Source of the DNA: Bugulina stolonifera
Taxonomy: Eukaryota > Bryozoa > Gymnolaemata > Cheilostomatida > Bugulidae
NCBI GenBank assembly: GCA_935421135.1
Contig: OW285193.1
Coordinates: forward strand, 17,098,099-17,162,098
DNA: 64,000 nucleotides
Direction: 5' to 3'
The number at the start of each line of letters is the position of its first letter. Within the stretch, counting starts at the first letter, position 1. Positions 1 through 12,100 of the stretch are shown here, piece after piece. A program made the position numbers and the translations under genes. The notes beneath the pieces were generated by a model. It searched no databases and was not told the DNA's origin. It saw only the letters and a list, made by a program, of their open reading frames with translations.

Positions 1-161
1 GTGGAAACATAATTTATAAAATTAGGCCTGTTACAATAAGTAAAAGCATGGATTATTTCCAAAATATTTAAAAATTGTAGTTATGCCAGAGATTTAGATA
101 ATCTAGAGTATTGTATTGTTAGCCGCTGTTTGTGATGTCATAAGTATTTGTGTAGTCACAG

Positions 162-3100
162 CACCAGTGCAGAATCAGTCTAGACAAGCAGTATCTGCTA
201 GTACTAGGAAATACACACAGTATAATCAAAGACACACGGCTGTACACAGCGCTCCAGCAAACAATAGAAACAAATCTAGGATTAGCAGAGGTACCAGGTG
301 AGCTACATGTACATGTGTATATATGTGGGGCAGAGCAGGACCTCTATGTCAGCAGTAAATGGAGATGGGTCAAAGAGGAAGGTTATGATAACAGCATCGG
401 ACTCACCTTAATCACACGCTACCCCGTTACTTGCTTGTCTTACTTTTCTGCCATGTATTTATAAGCTACCGTGTATACATACACATTTTATGGTGACACT
501 ATTACAAAATAGGATTAAAAAAATCATTGTATTGATTAGTTCTTAGTGAGGGGGCATGTTGGGTGAACAGTATGTTGTTGACTAAAATCTATCAGGAGTG
601 TTCAATTTTCAGTGTTTTTTATAGCGGCAAAGGGAGGAATTCTGCCTGGTCTTCCGCAGCTTTTACTCCTCTACCAGTAGCTCCACCCCCTGTACTTCCT
701 GTTAAAGAGAATACCTATGTGCTTCACCCCTTCAAACAGGACTCTTCCCATGATCAAAGACATGATCCATACCTGGTAATTCCCTCTATTTATCCCTACA
801 CCGGTGATTTGTTCATACCCACTTTTGTTCATAGTTATGATGGCAGTTATTTAGATTAAGTTTTTTTAGTGAAAATTTTATGGCTGGAGGATCACAGGTA
901 GTTTTAGTGTTAGGCTAAGAGTTGTCTTCCCATATGATTTAAAGGAGTGATAACTCCCACTAACTGATACTGTTTGGTATCCCTTTTTATTAGTAAATAA
1001 TGCATGCTGTTTGATTGGTTGAACTACACAGTGTACACCTATAACTTCTAGCAGCCTACTAACCCTCAGCAGCATAGGCTGAGTACTATGGAGGAATTTC
1101 AGGCTACCTTGCAGACTGCACCTTCAAGGTGCAGCTCTGCCTCAGAACTTGTGAGTAGTAGATAATATGTGTTGTGGTAGTGTGTGCTACCCACCCCACC
1201 CTTCTCTTTCAATGTCACAAAATTGTTTCGTTACTATTTGAGGCTAAATGACTTAGATCGAGACTCAAGTGTTGGATTATTGTAGTAACTTTAGATAATA
1301 TTATAACTGATCATTGTGATGACTTTGTTATTGTTACAAGTTTGTGTCTAGTTGTGGTTCATTGTTTGTGTTGACATTATAAGCTGTGTTGATATATAAA
1401 CTTGATGATGACGCTTGAGTTAATTTGGGCTGCCTATGATTGATAGGCAGCACATAGCAGTTTCATCATGTTATACACTTTACAATCATGTTGTTGTTTG
1501 CAAACAAGTGATGACGCATCATAGACTGAATTTAGCAGCATTTTATGATTCATATTTTGACGTAAACATATTGTAATACTTTGCTGCCTGCTATATAAGC
1601 TGGCTGTGAGAACACAATAAATCAGAAGTCAAGTGAGAATAATCAGTGTAGTAACTGGACTGAGTAAACAGAGCACAAGCTATTTCGGCAATATGTCGGT
1701 AAAGGTGTCAGATTTGGTGAAGGTTTATGAAGATGGCTCAAGTGGAGACATTGTAGAATGGTTACAGAAACTTGAGCTAGTGGCAGAGCTACAGAAGATT
1801 ACAGAGTTAAAGAGCTTCCTGCCCTTGTTTCTGTCAGGATCGGCATTTGCTGTCTACAATCAACTAGCACCAGAAGTACGAGATGACTATCAGAAATTAA
1901 AGGCAGAGATTATCCAGGCGTTTGGCAATAACAGTTTCCAGTCATATGACCTGCTAGTCAGACGCAGTTACAGGCAAGGTGAGACAGTAGATGTTTACTT
2001 GGCAGAGCTGAGAAGGTTGGTGGTGCAGATAGGACAAGGTGATCCGGAACCACTACTGAGATGTGCTTTCGTGGCTGGCCTGCCTGCGGACACAGCCATA
2101 CAGCTTAAGTCATTGGCGTCAGTGGAAAAGATGTCATTAAGTGACTTGGTTAGTAGAGCACGAATGATGCTCTCAGCAACAGAGGATATGTCATGTGCTG
2201 TCGGAACAAGCAGGCAAGGGCAGTGTTTCAAGTGTTTTGAGTACGGACACCATGCCAGACAGTGCAATAAAGGAAAATCAAGTGCTAAGCGGCAGATAGT
2301 TTGCTTCAAGTGCAGGCAACCTGGACACATTGCAAAGTGGTGCAAGAGTCAGGAAAACGAGGAAGGGAGCTCATCAGCGCCGGATGCGCTCCCCATCAAC
2401 AAACAATAAAAAAGTCGGTGCTACCATTTATAACCATGTATGTTAACAATATCAAGGTTAAGGCTCTCGTGGACACAGGTTGTGAGCAGTCGGTGATGTT
2501 GGAAAGCTCTTGTGGACGAGCTGGACTGAAGCCTGGAGGTAGAGCGCGGATTGTTAGCATGTTGAATGGAGAGAAGACATCATGCAGTGGCACAGTGATG
2601 GCTTGCATGGACATTAATGGCAAAATACTCGAGGTGGAGTGCTTAGTGGCAAAGAGGCTAGTTAGAGATGCCCAGTTGATAGTTGGGATGGATGCTATAC
2701 AACAGATGGGTGGAGTCATAGTAGGAAAGACAGTGGTCTTTGGAGTCGATAGTGAATCTTGCGTGGTTGGAGCAGGAGCTGTAGTTGACAGAATAGAGGT
2801 AGATGTGCCACAAAGGGAGAACAGCCGTTGTTTGGAACTAGATGATACAGATTTCTCAGCAAACTTCAATGGAGAGCGGTGGATTGTTAGCTGGAAGTGG
2901 AGCAAAGATGAAGCAGTACTAACAAATCAGAAGGCAATGTATGCAGTAGCGGAGGAACACAAAGAAGAATATGAATCTGAACTGTAGAAGTGGATGGAAT
3001 AAACAGACACATAGCTGACTTGAGATATGGCTGGCAACCGGATTCTGGTGATGGAAGATTGGCAAATGATGAAGAGCACAAGTCAAGTGGAGTAGAAGTA

Positions 3101-6100
3101 GAATGGCTTCAAGATATGAATGGCATTGACAACCAAATGAATGATGGTGAACCAATAGAAGACTCAGATGAGGATGAAACTAATATGCGGAGATCCACCA
3201 GAGAGATAAAGCTACCAGAACGTTATGGCACTTACTACACTCATTGACTTTGATGTGATCTTGAGATCATGGGGGAATGTGATGACTTTGTTATTGTTAC
3301 AAGTTTGTGTCTAGTTGTGGTTCATTGTTTGTGTTGACATTATAAGCTGTGTTGATATATAAACTTGATGATGACGCTTGAGTTAATTTGGGCTGCCTAT
3401 GATTGATAGGCAGCACATAGCAGTTTCATCATGTTATACACTTTACAATCATGTTGTTGTTTGCAAACAAGTGATGACGCATCATAGACTGAATTTAGCA
3501 GCATTTTATGATTCATATTTTGACGTAAACATATTGTAATACTTTGCTGCCTGCTATATAAGCTGGCTGTGAGAACACAATAAATCAGAAGTCAAGTGAG
3601 AATAATCAGTGTAGTAACTGGACTGAGTAAACAGAGCACAATCATCTGCGAAATTACAGCCTAGTCTTGTCAAACAACTTTTCAATTTGTTTTTCTTAAA
3701 TTGACACGTACAATTTGCTAGCCTCTACTAATATACTCTCATAGTCAAGTTAGTTATCCACTAGTGGTAGTATGCAGATTATTCTGAAAGAAAGGAGATT
3801 TGTAGTTTGTTTGTCATTTCCACACTTTTGCCCTTTATTATCATACAAGACCATTATATGTCTACACTTTAATTAGCAAGCTGTAGATATAATAGTAAGA
3901 TCATCGTTTATTTCATATTGTAATGTCCCAATATATTCAAAAGCACGTCTGCACCCTACTCTTAACGCGAATACAAAAGTATTACCTAATTTCTAAATTT
4001 CAAGACTGTAATATCAAGTTTATTTCATTATTTGTAATGTATGTACGCACATCTTCCATTTTATTGCATATATTTTTGTTAGTTAGTTTGTTTATTGATC
4101 TATTATTGTGTTTAGTGGGAATGGCCTTCACCTTATCAGTTGTTTATGGTATGGAAATTACATTGACTGTCATGTGTGTTTATACTGATAGAGTAATAAA
4201 CATACAGGTGTTGTCTTCTCTCTCCCTCACTTCATACTACTATTAGCTACTTGTAGTACATTTTGTGATAGTGTAGTTGCAAAATTGTATTCGTACATGT
4301 TTTACTACATAGCACGATGATTTCCTTTTATATTGTTATGTAGCATAGCTGTTGTAGCACCTGTTCTGTGTTTTATAAATTCTTAGTCACTACTGTACAC
4401 AAATCCTTTCTTATCTAATCTCTATCTAAAACAGAAGCAAACGAGGGTGATGTGAACAAACCAAACACTTTATTCTTATTATTCATTGGAGTTGTGCTCA
4501 CACGATTTCCATGAATAGTTTCATACTATATCAGAAGTCGAGGCTAGCGGATCATGCCACTCATAGAAGTGTTCTTATCACAAAGCTCTAGTATATGCTA
4601 TTCTTTAGGCTGTTGATCGGTAGATTTTGATCATTTACTGATAACACTGTTTCTACTCTCAATTGATCACTAATTCAACTATTGATTATGCGTTATATGG
4701 TGCACAATCTATAGAAAACTTTAACTGTGTTTTCATCGTTGTTTCTCCTTTAAATTGTGCAAACTTTCAATAGCCCTCCGTCTAAGAAAATCACTCAACA
4801 ACTTTAAATTCTATCAAATATAGAAACAGTCTCCAATATTGATTATTATTTCTCTCATTGACCTACAATTCGCACAAAGTTACATGGTGGGATCTCTTGG
4901 CTACAACATGGGCTGACAAACTACTTGGATGCGTTTCAATTTTAGAAGTTACCCACTCATACTGTAAGTCATGTTATGGATCATTTACAGAGACGTCCGA
5001 TGCCGCCAGGTGAAGACCTCAAGCAAGCAACTATACTCGCTACTATGGAAGTTGGAAGATTCATCAATCAAAGGGAGAAAACTCCAAAGGTTACAAAATG
5101 CCGACAGCCAAAACTACTGAAGGCAAGATTGAGACCTTTGAATACAGTTAATGTAAAAGGTCCAAATATTCAACAGTGTCAAGGCATCCAATCAGGTGGG
5201 CTATTTCGATACATGACGGTTTCCTGCCATCGAATATTCTTTCTAAAAATACGATATGTCTCTATTTTGGAAACATAATATAATTCTGTTAAAAACTTGC
5301 CACCATCACAAATAATATCATTGACTAATGGCATGTTAGAAATGTTGTTCAATATGACAGGTGTGGTAAACCTCTCTGGAGTAACTCCTCACTTATTAGT
5401 AGGTTTTCAGCCACGTTTCTGGCAAAGGTGTAATCTTACTATTGTGAAGAAAAAAGAGCAGAAAGGGAACAATTCCATGTCAGAGAAATTTGACGGTTAT
5501 AGCCCTTGGTTCAAACATTACTGTGTCTTTAATTAATGTAGATGATCGCAAACTTGGCCCTAGTCCGATGAAAGCAAAACAGCAGAAGAAACTAGATGAT
5601 ATTATTAAGAAAAATGCCGCTATTAAGGATATGCCGTCTGCTAACTACGCATCCAGGTAATTCAAGACAATCTGTCTACACTTGTGTGGTTGGTGTAGTA
5701 CTGTAATCGGATATGAACTCGTCTAAATGGAATATTTTAGCTGATTTTATTATTAATTTATTAAAGTCTAACTCATTCAAATGAGTTGTCCGTTTTATCG
5801 TGAATTTTCATCAAATGAATATTTCCAACAAGCTTGGTATTATAGATAATGACTTTGGTTCGGAATTTGGATATCCCATAAAATGCCGTGTGGTTCAATA
5901 ATATTGCATTTACTTATATTGTATTGACAGTCTGACTTGTGAAGCCGGGTGAGTAATAGTGAAAGGTTTATTAATTTCAATTAGTTTGCATGCCCCTCTT
6001 GTAGTACATGAATGCTATTACATGTAGTACTTATATTTTTATTCCATCTGGTTACTTTGGTTATACTATTATATGATTCTCTTATTTCTTCTGTTGTATA

Positions 6101-9100
6101 GTGGTTACATTAAGCCATTGATTCAGTTATAGTTCCTATGGTTTGTCTGATTCCTGTTCATCTTCATTTAGTGCATGTTCTGAATCAGACATCGAAAGCA
6201 TGAAACTTTCTGTATAATAGGTCATAGTAAAAGCTAATCGTATAAATTACGCGATGTTAAATATCGTCAAATCGTAAAATGACATTATAAAGGGATTGCA
6301 CTAATAAAGACATCTGTGACATCATACCTGCACGATATTTAATAGTTCTATTTCCATTTGTGTTTCACAGCTTGCCTTCCATCTTCACCACACACCTTTC
6401 ATCTTCTCTTCCTTCAAATCATCGTCCCAATTCTACCTTCAAAAATCGGAGAGATTCTCTTAAGATAAAAGTTCAGGCGAATGCGTTTCAAACTGCCCAT
6501 ATGGCAAAGGGAATTGATTCCCAACTGTATAGCCTTCAACCAAAGCACTTGTCCAGTCAACTTACGTTTCAATATCCAGTGATTAAGGTACCAACCAATA
6601 AAGTTCAACCAAGAGCTAAAGAGAGTAAATATTCTCCAGCACTAGATGCCGAGTTAACAGACATTGGTGATGATGATGTTAAATCAGTATTAAATGTTAA
6701 TGATGAGGAGAAATCAGCAGAAAATAATTTTAAGAATAGAAAAAAATTGAATTATCCAAGCGTTCAGATCCTAATGGAAATATCGCAACCAAAATCTTCG
6801 ACTCTGATGATATTGCAGCCTACATTGCTTCGACAGAAAATGGCTAAAACTAAATACCTCAGAGTAGGAAAATTCGTAAAAACAGTTTTTTCGGGATATA
6901 TTCGTAGTCTTCAATTCACCTCCAACCAATTAATTGCATTCAATAGAAGTAGGGCTTCACTCTCCAGTGAGGTGTCAGGCTTAGGATATGTGGCGTCTGC
7001 ATCAGACAGTGAAACTGGTTCTGTTTTTATTCCGTTTATCGTGCCTGGTGGTTACCTTAGAAGATTGCATTATGAGAAGGTGATGCGCTATTTAGCAGCT
7101 CGAGCGAGACTCACAAACTCCCCTGTTGAAAGTCGACAAACTGGCACACAGCACCAACATGGCTCTGACTCGTCTTTTTCTGGTGAAGATAAATCTAAAA
7201 AGAGAAGGTTATTTTTCCTACCAGATGTCGGCTGGGACCAGGTCAGCGTGACTAGTAGTAGCAGTCTGCTGACCATACCTGAGAAACACTCAATGTCTGT
7301 TCAATGTGATGATGACATGGGATGTATTAGACCTCAATCAGACCTCAACAAACCAAAGGAGGATACTACTGCACTTATGCACACGAACAGCATTGGGAAT
7401 GATGAGGTATTCCCCGAAATAGTCATTCCCAATCACCTTGGTGCACCAGAGGAAAGTAATTTAGGGTACATTGAAGAAAATCAACACCCTGAAAATTTGG
7501 AAAATTCTGAAAGAAAACTTTGCACTGACATTCATACTATTGATTATTCAACCTACGATACATCGAAGAAGTCAATGGTAAAATTTGTTTCGTCCATTAC
7601 TGAAAATCTTGAACAGATTACTTCTACTAATGATATTCAATTATCTTCAAATGATGAGATGGCTGCTGTGGAGCCGAATGGTGGTTTGCTCCGCGATATA
7701 TTATCAAGGTCATCTCAACAAATATCGGCTACAGACAAATACTACAGAAAAACAAACAAGGCTTCAGATCATGTAACCAGAAAACCACCACCACCGTCCT
7801 CTTCTGGTAAATTGGTTAGAAGAAACAAACCAGGATTTAAATCATCGGGCCCTGGTAAAACTTGCCCCTCTCTATCAAGTGCTCATTGTCAGTTGAAGAA
7901 GCCACTTGGTTTCTCATCAGCAGCCAGGCGTCACCCTGCTCCTACCCAGTGTATTCATGGGCAAGGAATGTGTATATGTAAAGGGAGTGCTTATCTCAAG
8001 GGAAAACGTGTCCCATTCACAGATAGATCAGAACTCACCAGAGGAAAAACATAGATTGGGTGAATAAGTCAACAACTACTGATAGTAGAGTCATAGAGCC
8101 TCATTTACCACATTTGGTCACATCTGTACAAAGACCAGGTGGTAGATACTTTGCTGGAGATTTAGTTACTAGAAATAAGTTCTGCACCCAATATAAGACA
8201 AACACATGTAAGAGTCTCTGCATGTATGATATGCTATGACATGATATGATATGATAAGATATGATAAGATATGATATGATATGATAAGATATGATAAGAT
8301 ATGATAAGATATGATATGATATAATATGATATGATATGGTATGAGATTATGTAATGTGATGTGGTGCAATACGATACCATATGATATCTGCTACTCGTGT
8401 GACGCGCATAAACTCATACTTTTGTTTATATGTTCATTTCATCTACTCTACTCTACATCTTGTGTATCACATCGCCCCTTTGTCAGGTTCCTTCAGCAAT
8501 AATAATTTGTTTAAATAATGTTGAGATTTTACTGATTTAGTATTACTAGAGGGAAGGTAAAATGTAAAATAAAATTGTAATCTCTCATGCTCTAGTTTAC
8601 TTACCTTTGACTTTCAGAATATAATATTCATTCTGAAATGAGAAATTGTTGTTTTGAGTTTTTAAGTTCTAGATTATCTTTTCAACAGATACGGGAGTTC
8701 CAAAGCGTCAACTGCAGCAGACTCAAAACGCAGATCATCTCGCAACTCTGAAAATACATTAACTGCTACTGAGCACAAGCAAACTCTTGGCAGAGAGCCA
8801 ACGCCATCCCCTTACACTAGCAGTAAGTCTTTAACTCTAGTTGCTATGCTATTAGTAGTCGGATATATCTACACTGAAACCTCAAGTATCTGACTTCAGG
8901 TACTGAATAAAGTAAATCGTTCAATTATGTATTAAATCTCTGGACGTCTTATACACTGAGTAATATAATTGTATAGTTTAGTGAGTAGAACTCTGCAGGT
9001 AAACACAGGTAACAGGGTCTGCTTCTTAACTAGCCTGAGCTTCAAAATAAAGAATAGGTAGGTTGGTGTCTGTAAACATTGGGCTGCTAATGATTTACCT

Positions 9101-12100
9101 AAGTTCTACAGTCAATTACCGGCATTACAGTATATTCTGGTAATACCAACCATTCTCATGAATGGGTTGGAACCCAAGCTGGTCCAGAACGCATTATTGA
9201 TTATTACTACATTACATGTATACATTGTAACTATGATAAGGTTTTTTGCATTTGATATAAAAATATATGTGGCATTGGTAAATAGCCTCGGCTCTTAGGA
9301 AGTTGTGCTCTCTCTTTGTATTGTGTAATTAACCATTATTGGAAAGAACAATACTGTAAAACAAAGCCAATAGTGATAATGTTTTGAAGTTGTGTTCTCT
9401 TCTATCACAGGGTAAAACAACTGTTACCCAAAAATAATATCCATCATTAACCAAATGGTGAAAATCAATTGTTAAATTTCCCTCTCCTTTAGTGACACAA
9501 CTTGATAAGATCTGTAAAGACACTCAAGGCGGTGATGCTGGTGATAAGGACCCAACACAAAGTGGGGAGGCCAGACCAGTGTCCGCTACAGAGTCTGAAG
9601 GTACGTAGGTACTATGGCTAAAACTTACACCTGATCCCCGCTGTCTTTCAGTTGGCAGACAATGTTGATGATGTCATGTTTTAGACTGTTGTAATGTGTT
9701 GTGTATTATATACAATGTATGACACTTGCAGTTTAAAACAGTATCATTTTCTAGTTTACATAATATTTAGATGCACATTTTACTTTCAATTCAAGTTTTA
9801 AATGAGGACAGCGCATTCCGAATTTTATCCCAGTCTTCACAAAGTTGTGCAATAAGATGAATCAGTAATATATAACATACAAAGAATACACACAATAATT
9901 GTTAGTGCACTTGCTAAACAGTATACAGTATACAGCTGTAACAATGTGCTTTAATACAATAACCTATATATTTGTGTACAGTTTTCACCTTCCTACAGAA
10001 AACACATGTTATGTATAATATGTATAATACATGTACATAATACACAATTGTTATCACATGTGTAGGATATATTATTGCATGTGTGTACCATGTTAGGCAT
10101 ATACTGCACAATGCACTACAAGTATGCCATGCACATCTAACAGACATATTATACAAATACAACACATACTAAGCTTACACATGTATATAATATGCACACT
10201 GACCAAAACACATTCATTATATTAAAGTTTCACAGTTCACACAGTCATGCTGTATACTGATACTACACATCACATGCACATACCACACACATACTACATA
10301 CATTCTACATACATACCACATAGTTACATACCACACACATACTACATACATTCTACATACATACCACACACATACCACACGCATGTCACACGCATGTCAC
10401 ACACATACCACACACATACCACACACATACCATTCACACACACCACAAACCTTGCTGCACACTACTGCTTACATTAACAGCTACACATACTGAACAAGAA
10501 ACAATAGCCAGGAGTGTCTCAGCAGTCACAATCAGACAAAAGTCTTCAGCATCACAATATCATCCTGCACAATCTGCTGCAGACGGCGGCAGTGTTGGTG
10601 AGTGAGGGTTGACAGCAGCGTTCAGTAATGCATTATGTCATGTCTAACTGCCTAACCTTCTTCTTGACATTGTGCTACTCGTGGCTAATACGTTTCTGTA
10701 GTTTTGTGTGTGCGCGTAGTCAACATTCTATCATTGAAATGGTTGGAGCTGTGACTTTAGGAATTGCTGTTGCTGAATTGTGCACACAACATTGTTGCTG
10801 CTGTATAATGCCTTTTACTTACTGGTTGTAATTGCGTCTGTCTATGGGCTAGTTTCCTTGATAATGCGCCGGACTTTATGACTAATCTAATGTAATACTG
10901 TCAATTGACACACGTTTCTTTACTAATATATTGTGATTAGTGTCAATATAATTATGTTATTCATAATTACTTTGTTATGGAGTTTTTTTGCAGACTTCAG
11001 GCAGCTATGCTGAATTTTTACCGTACTAATGAGGTACTAGAGCTAGTGTTACTGTCTATTATTTCATTACTGTATCACTTTAGGTAACGCAAATGACGGC
11101 TTAAAGGGAACAATATTCATAACTAATGCTAATTCCGAAATTCACTCAAGTACCTCCACAAAACAGCCCCAGAAAAAGCCTCCACATACAAACAAAGATA
11201 ACGGTGGTATGTACCTGCTAGGTCATTGTACCTACTATGTTAGATATGTACGCTTATTTATTAGATTTAAAATGTACTTTCAGCTGACAGGATTTGTTTT
11301 TTCCTGTAACAAGGGAAATAGTGATGAGGTACCCTCTTTCTATAAACTAGATTTGGGTTGACATTGCTTAGCCATTTTGTTGTGGTGTGGTGGCCAATTA
11401 GTTTGTTCAAGTCTTTGGAGCATCGCCCTATAAGAAGAATATCTGGTCACTGAATAAACATTGCCGTAGATGCTTTATGAAGTTGTCCGTTCTTTAGGAA
11501 AGACAACTCCACAGAAGCAATGTTGTGATTATTTTCTAAAGATTTCCTGGTATTGCACCATCAGAATAGATAATGTATTATTGTATAAATACAAGCTAAG
11601 GGGATATACAACTAGCCGGTTAGCTCAGTTGGTTAGAGCATCACTCTAATAAGGTGAATGTCGCGGGTTCGAGCCCCGTACTGGCTATATATTTTTAATA
11701 TCATAACATGCGATACGCAATAGTTGTAGAGAGCCATTTTTTTGCAATATCTTGCTATCTGAATAAGACAGTATGTAGAAAGATCAACTGTATAACAAAA
11801 CTTGTAGATGTTCAGTCGATACTTTACAATCATGTGTAATATCAGCGTTTAATGCAAAGCATCGATTTGTCTTATAGGGTGTCGCGATTTCATGGAAACA
11901 AATACGTCAGATCGTGATGATGACAACAGTGATGACAAACACAAAAAAGATAATCAGTTGGCATCTTATATTCACCTGTCATCACATGTCGCAGTAAATA
12001 ACTCCACATCTGACCCTCCTCATCAGGTAGACTAATGTGGTACAGAGCAGCTCGCCTCACTCTGAAATGAAATATGGTGTATATTATGTAATATGTGTTA

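Larger units (their letters stand above)
1315..3640 (+). mobile_element. Non-autonomous LTR retrotransposon (Ty3/gypsy-like)
   Basis: A complete insertion with 363-bp LTRs that begin TG and end CA, flanked by the 5-bp direct repeat ATCAT (1310-1314 and 3641-3645). The two LTRs appear identical by eye, which implies recent insertion. A purine tract (GGGGGAA) abuts the 3' LTR. Inside are gag with two CCHC knuckles, an aspartic protease and the end of an integrase-like tail; reverse transcriptase, RNase H and the integrase core are missing. The element lies in sense orientation inside an intron of the GGCT-like gene (between exons 1055-1150 and 4991-5195). I see no clear tRNA primer-binding site after the 5' LTR. 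Confidence 0.93.

Noticed and set aside
1995..2345. Antisense gene in the LTR element
   Set aside because: Shadow of gag.
3923..4246. Hydrophobic small protein
   Set aside because: AT-rich intron DNA gives hydrophobic frames by chance; no splice or start support.
6371..8054. Exon ending at the TAG at 8052 as the end of a separate gene
   Set aside because: A 77-nt intron (7978-8054) with GTAAAG and CATAG joins in phase to a further open exon, and all later exons continue the frame.
8169..8369. Antisense protein over the ATGATAT repeat
   Set aside because: Low complexity from the microsatellite.
10247..10477. His/Thr-rich protein
   Set aside because: The frame is a by-product of the CA-rich repeat and lacks any other support.
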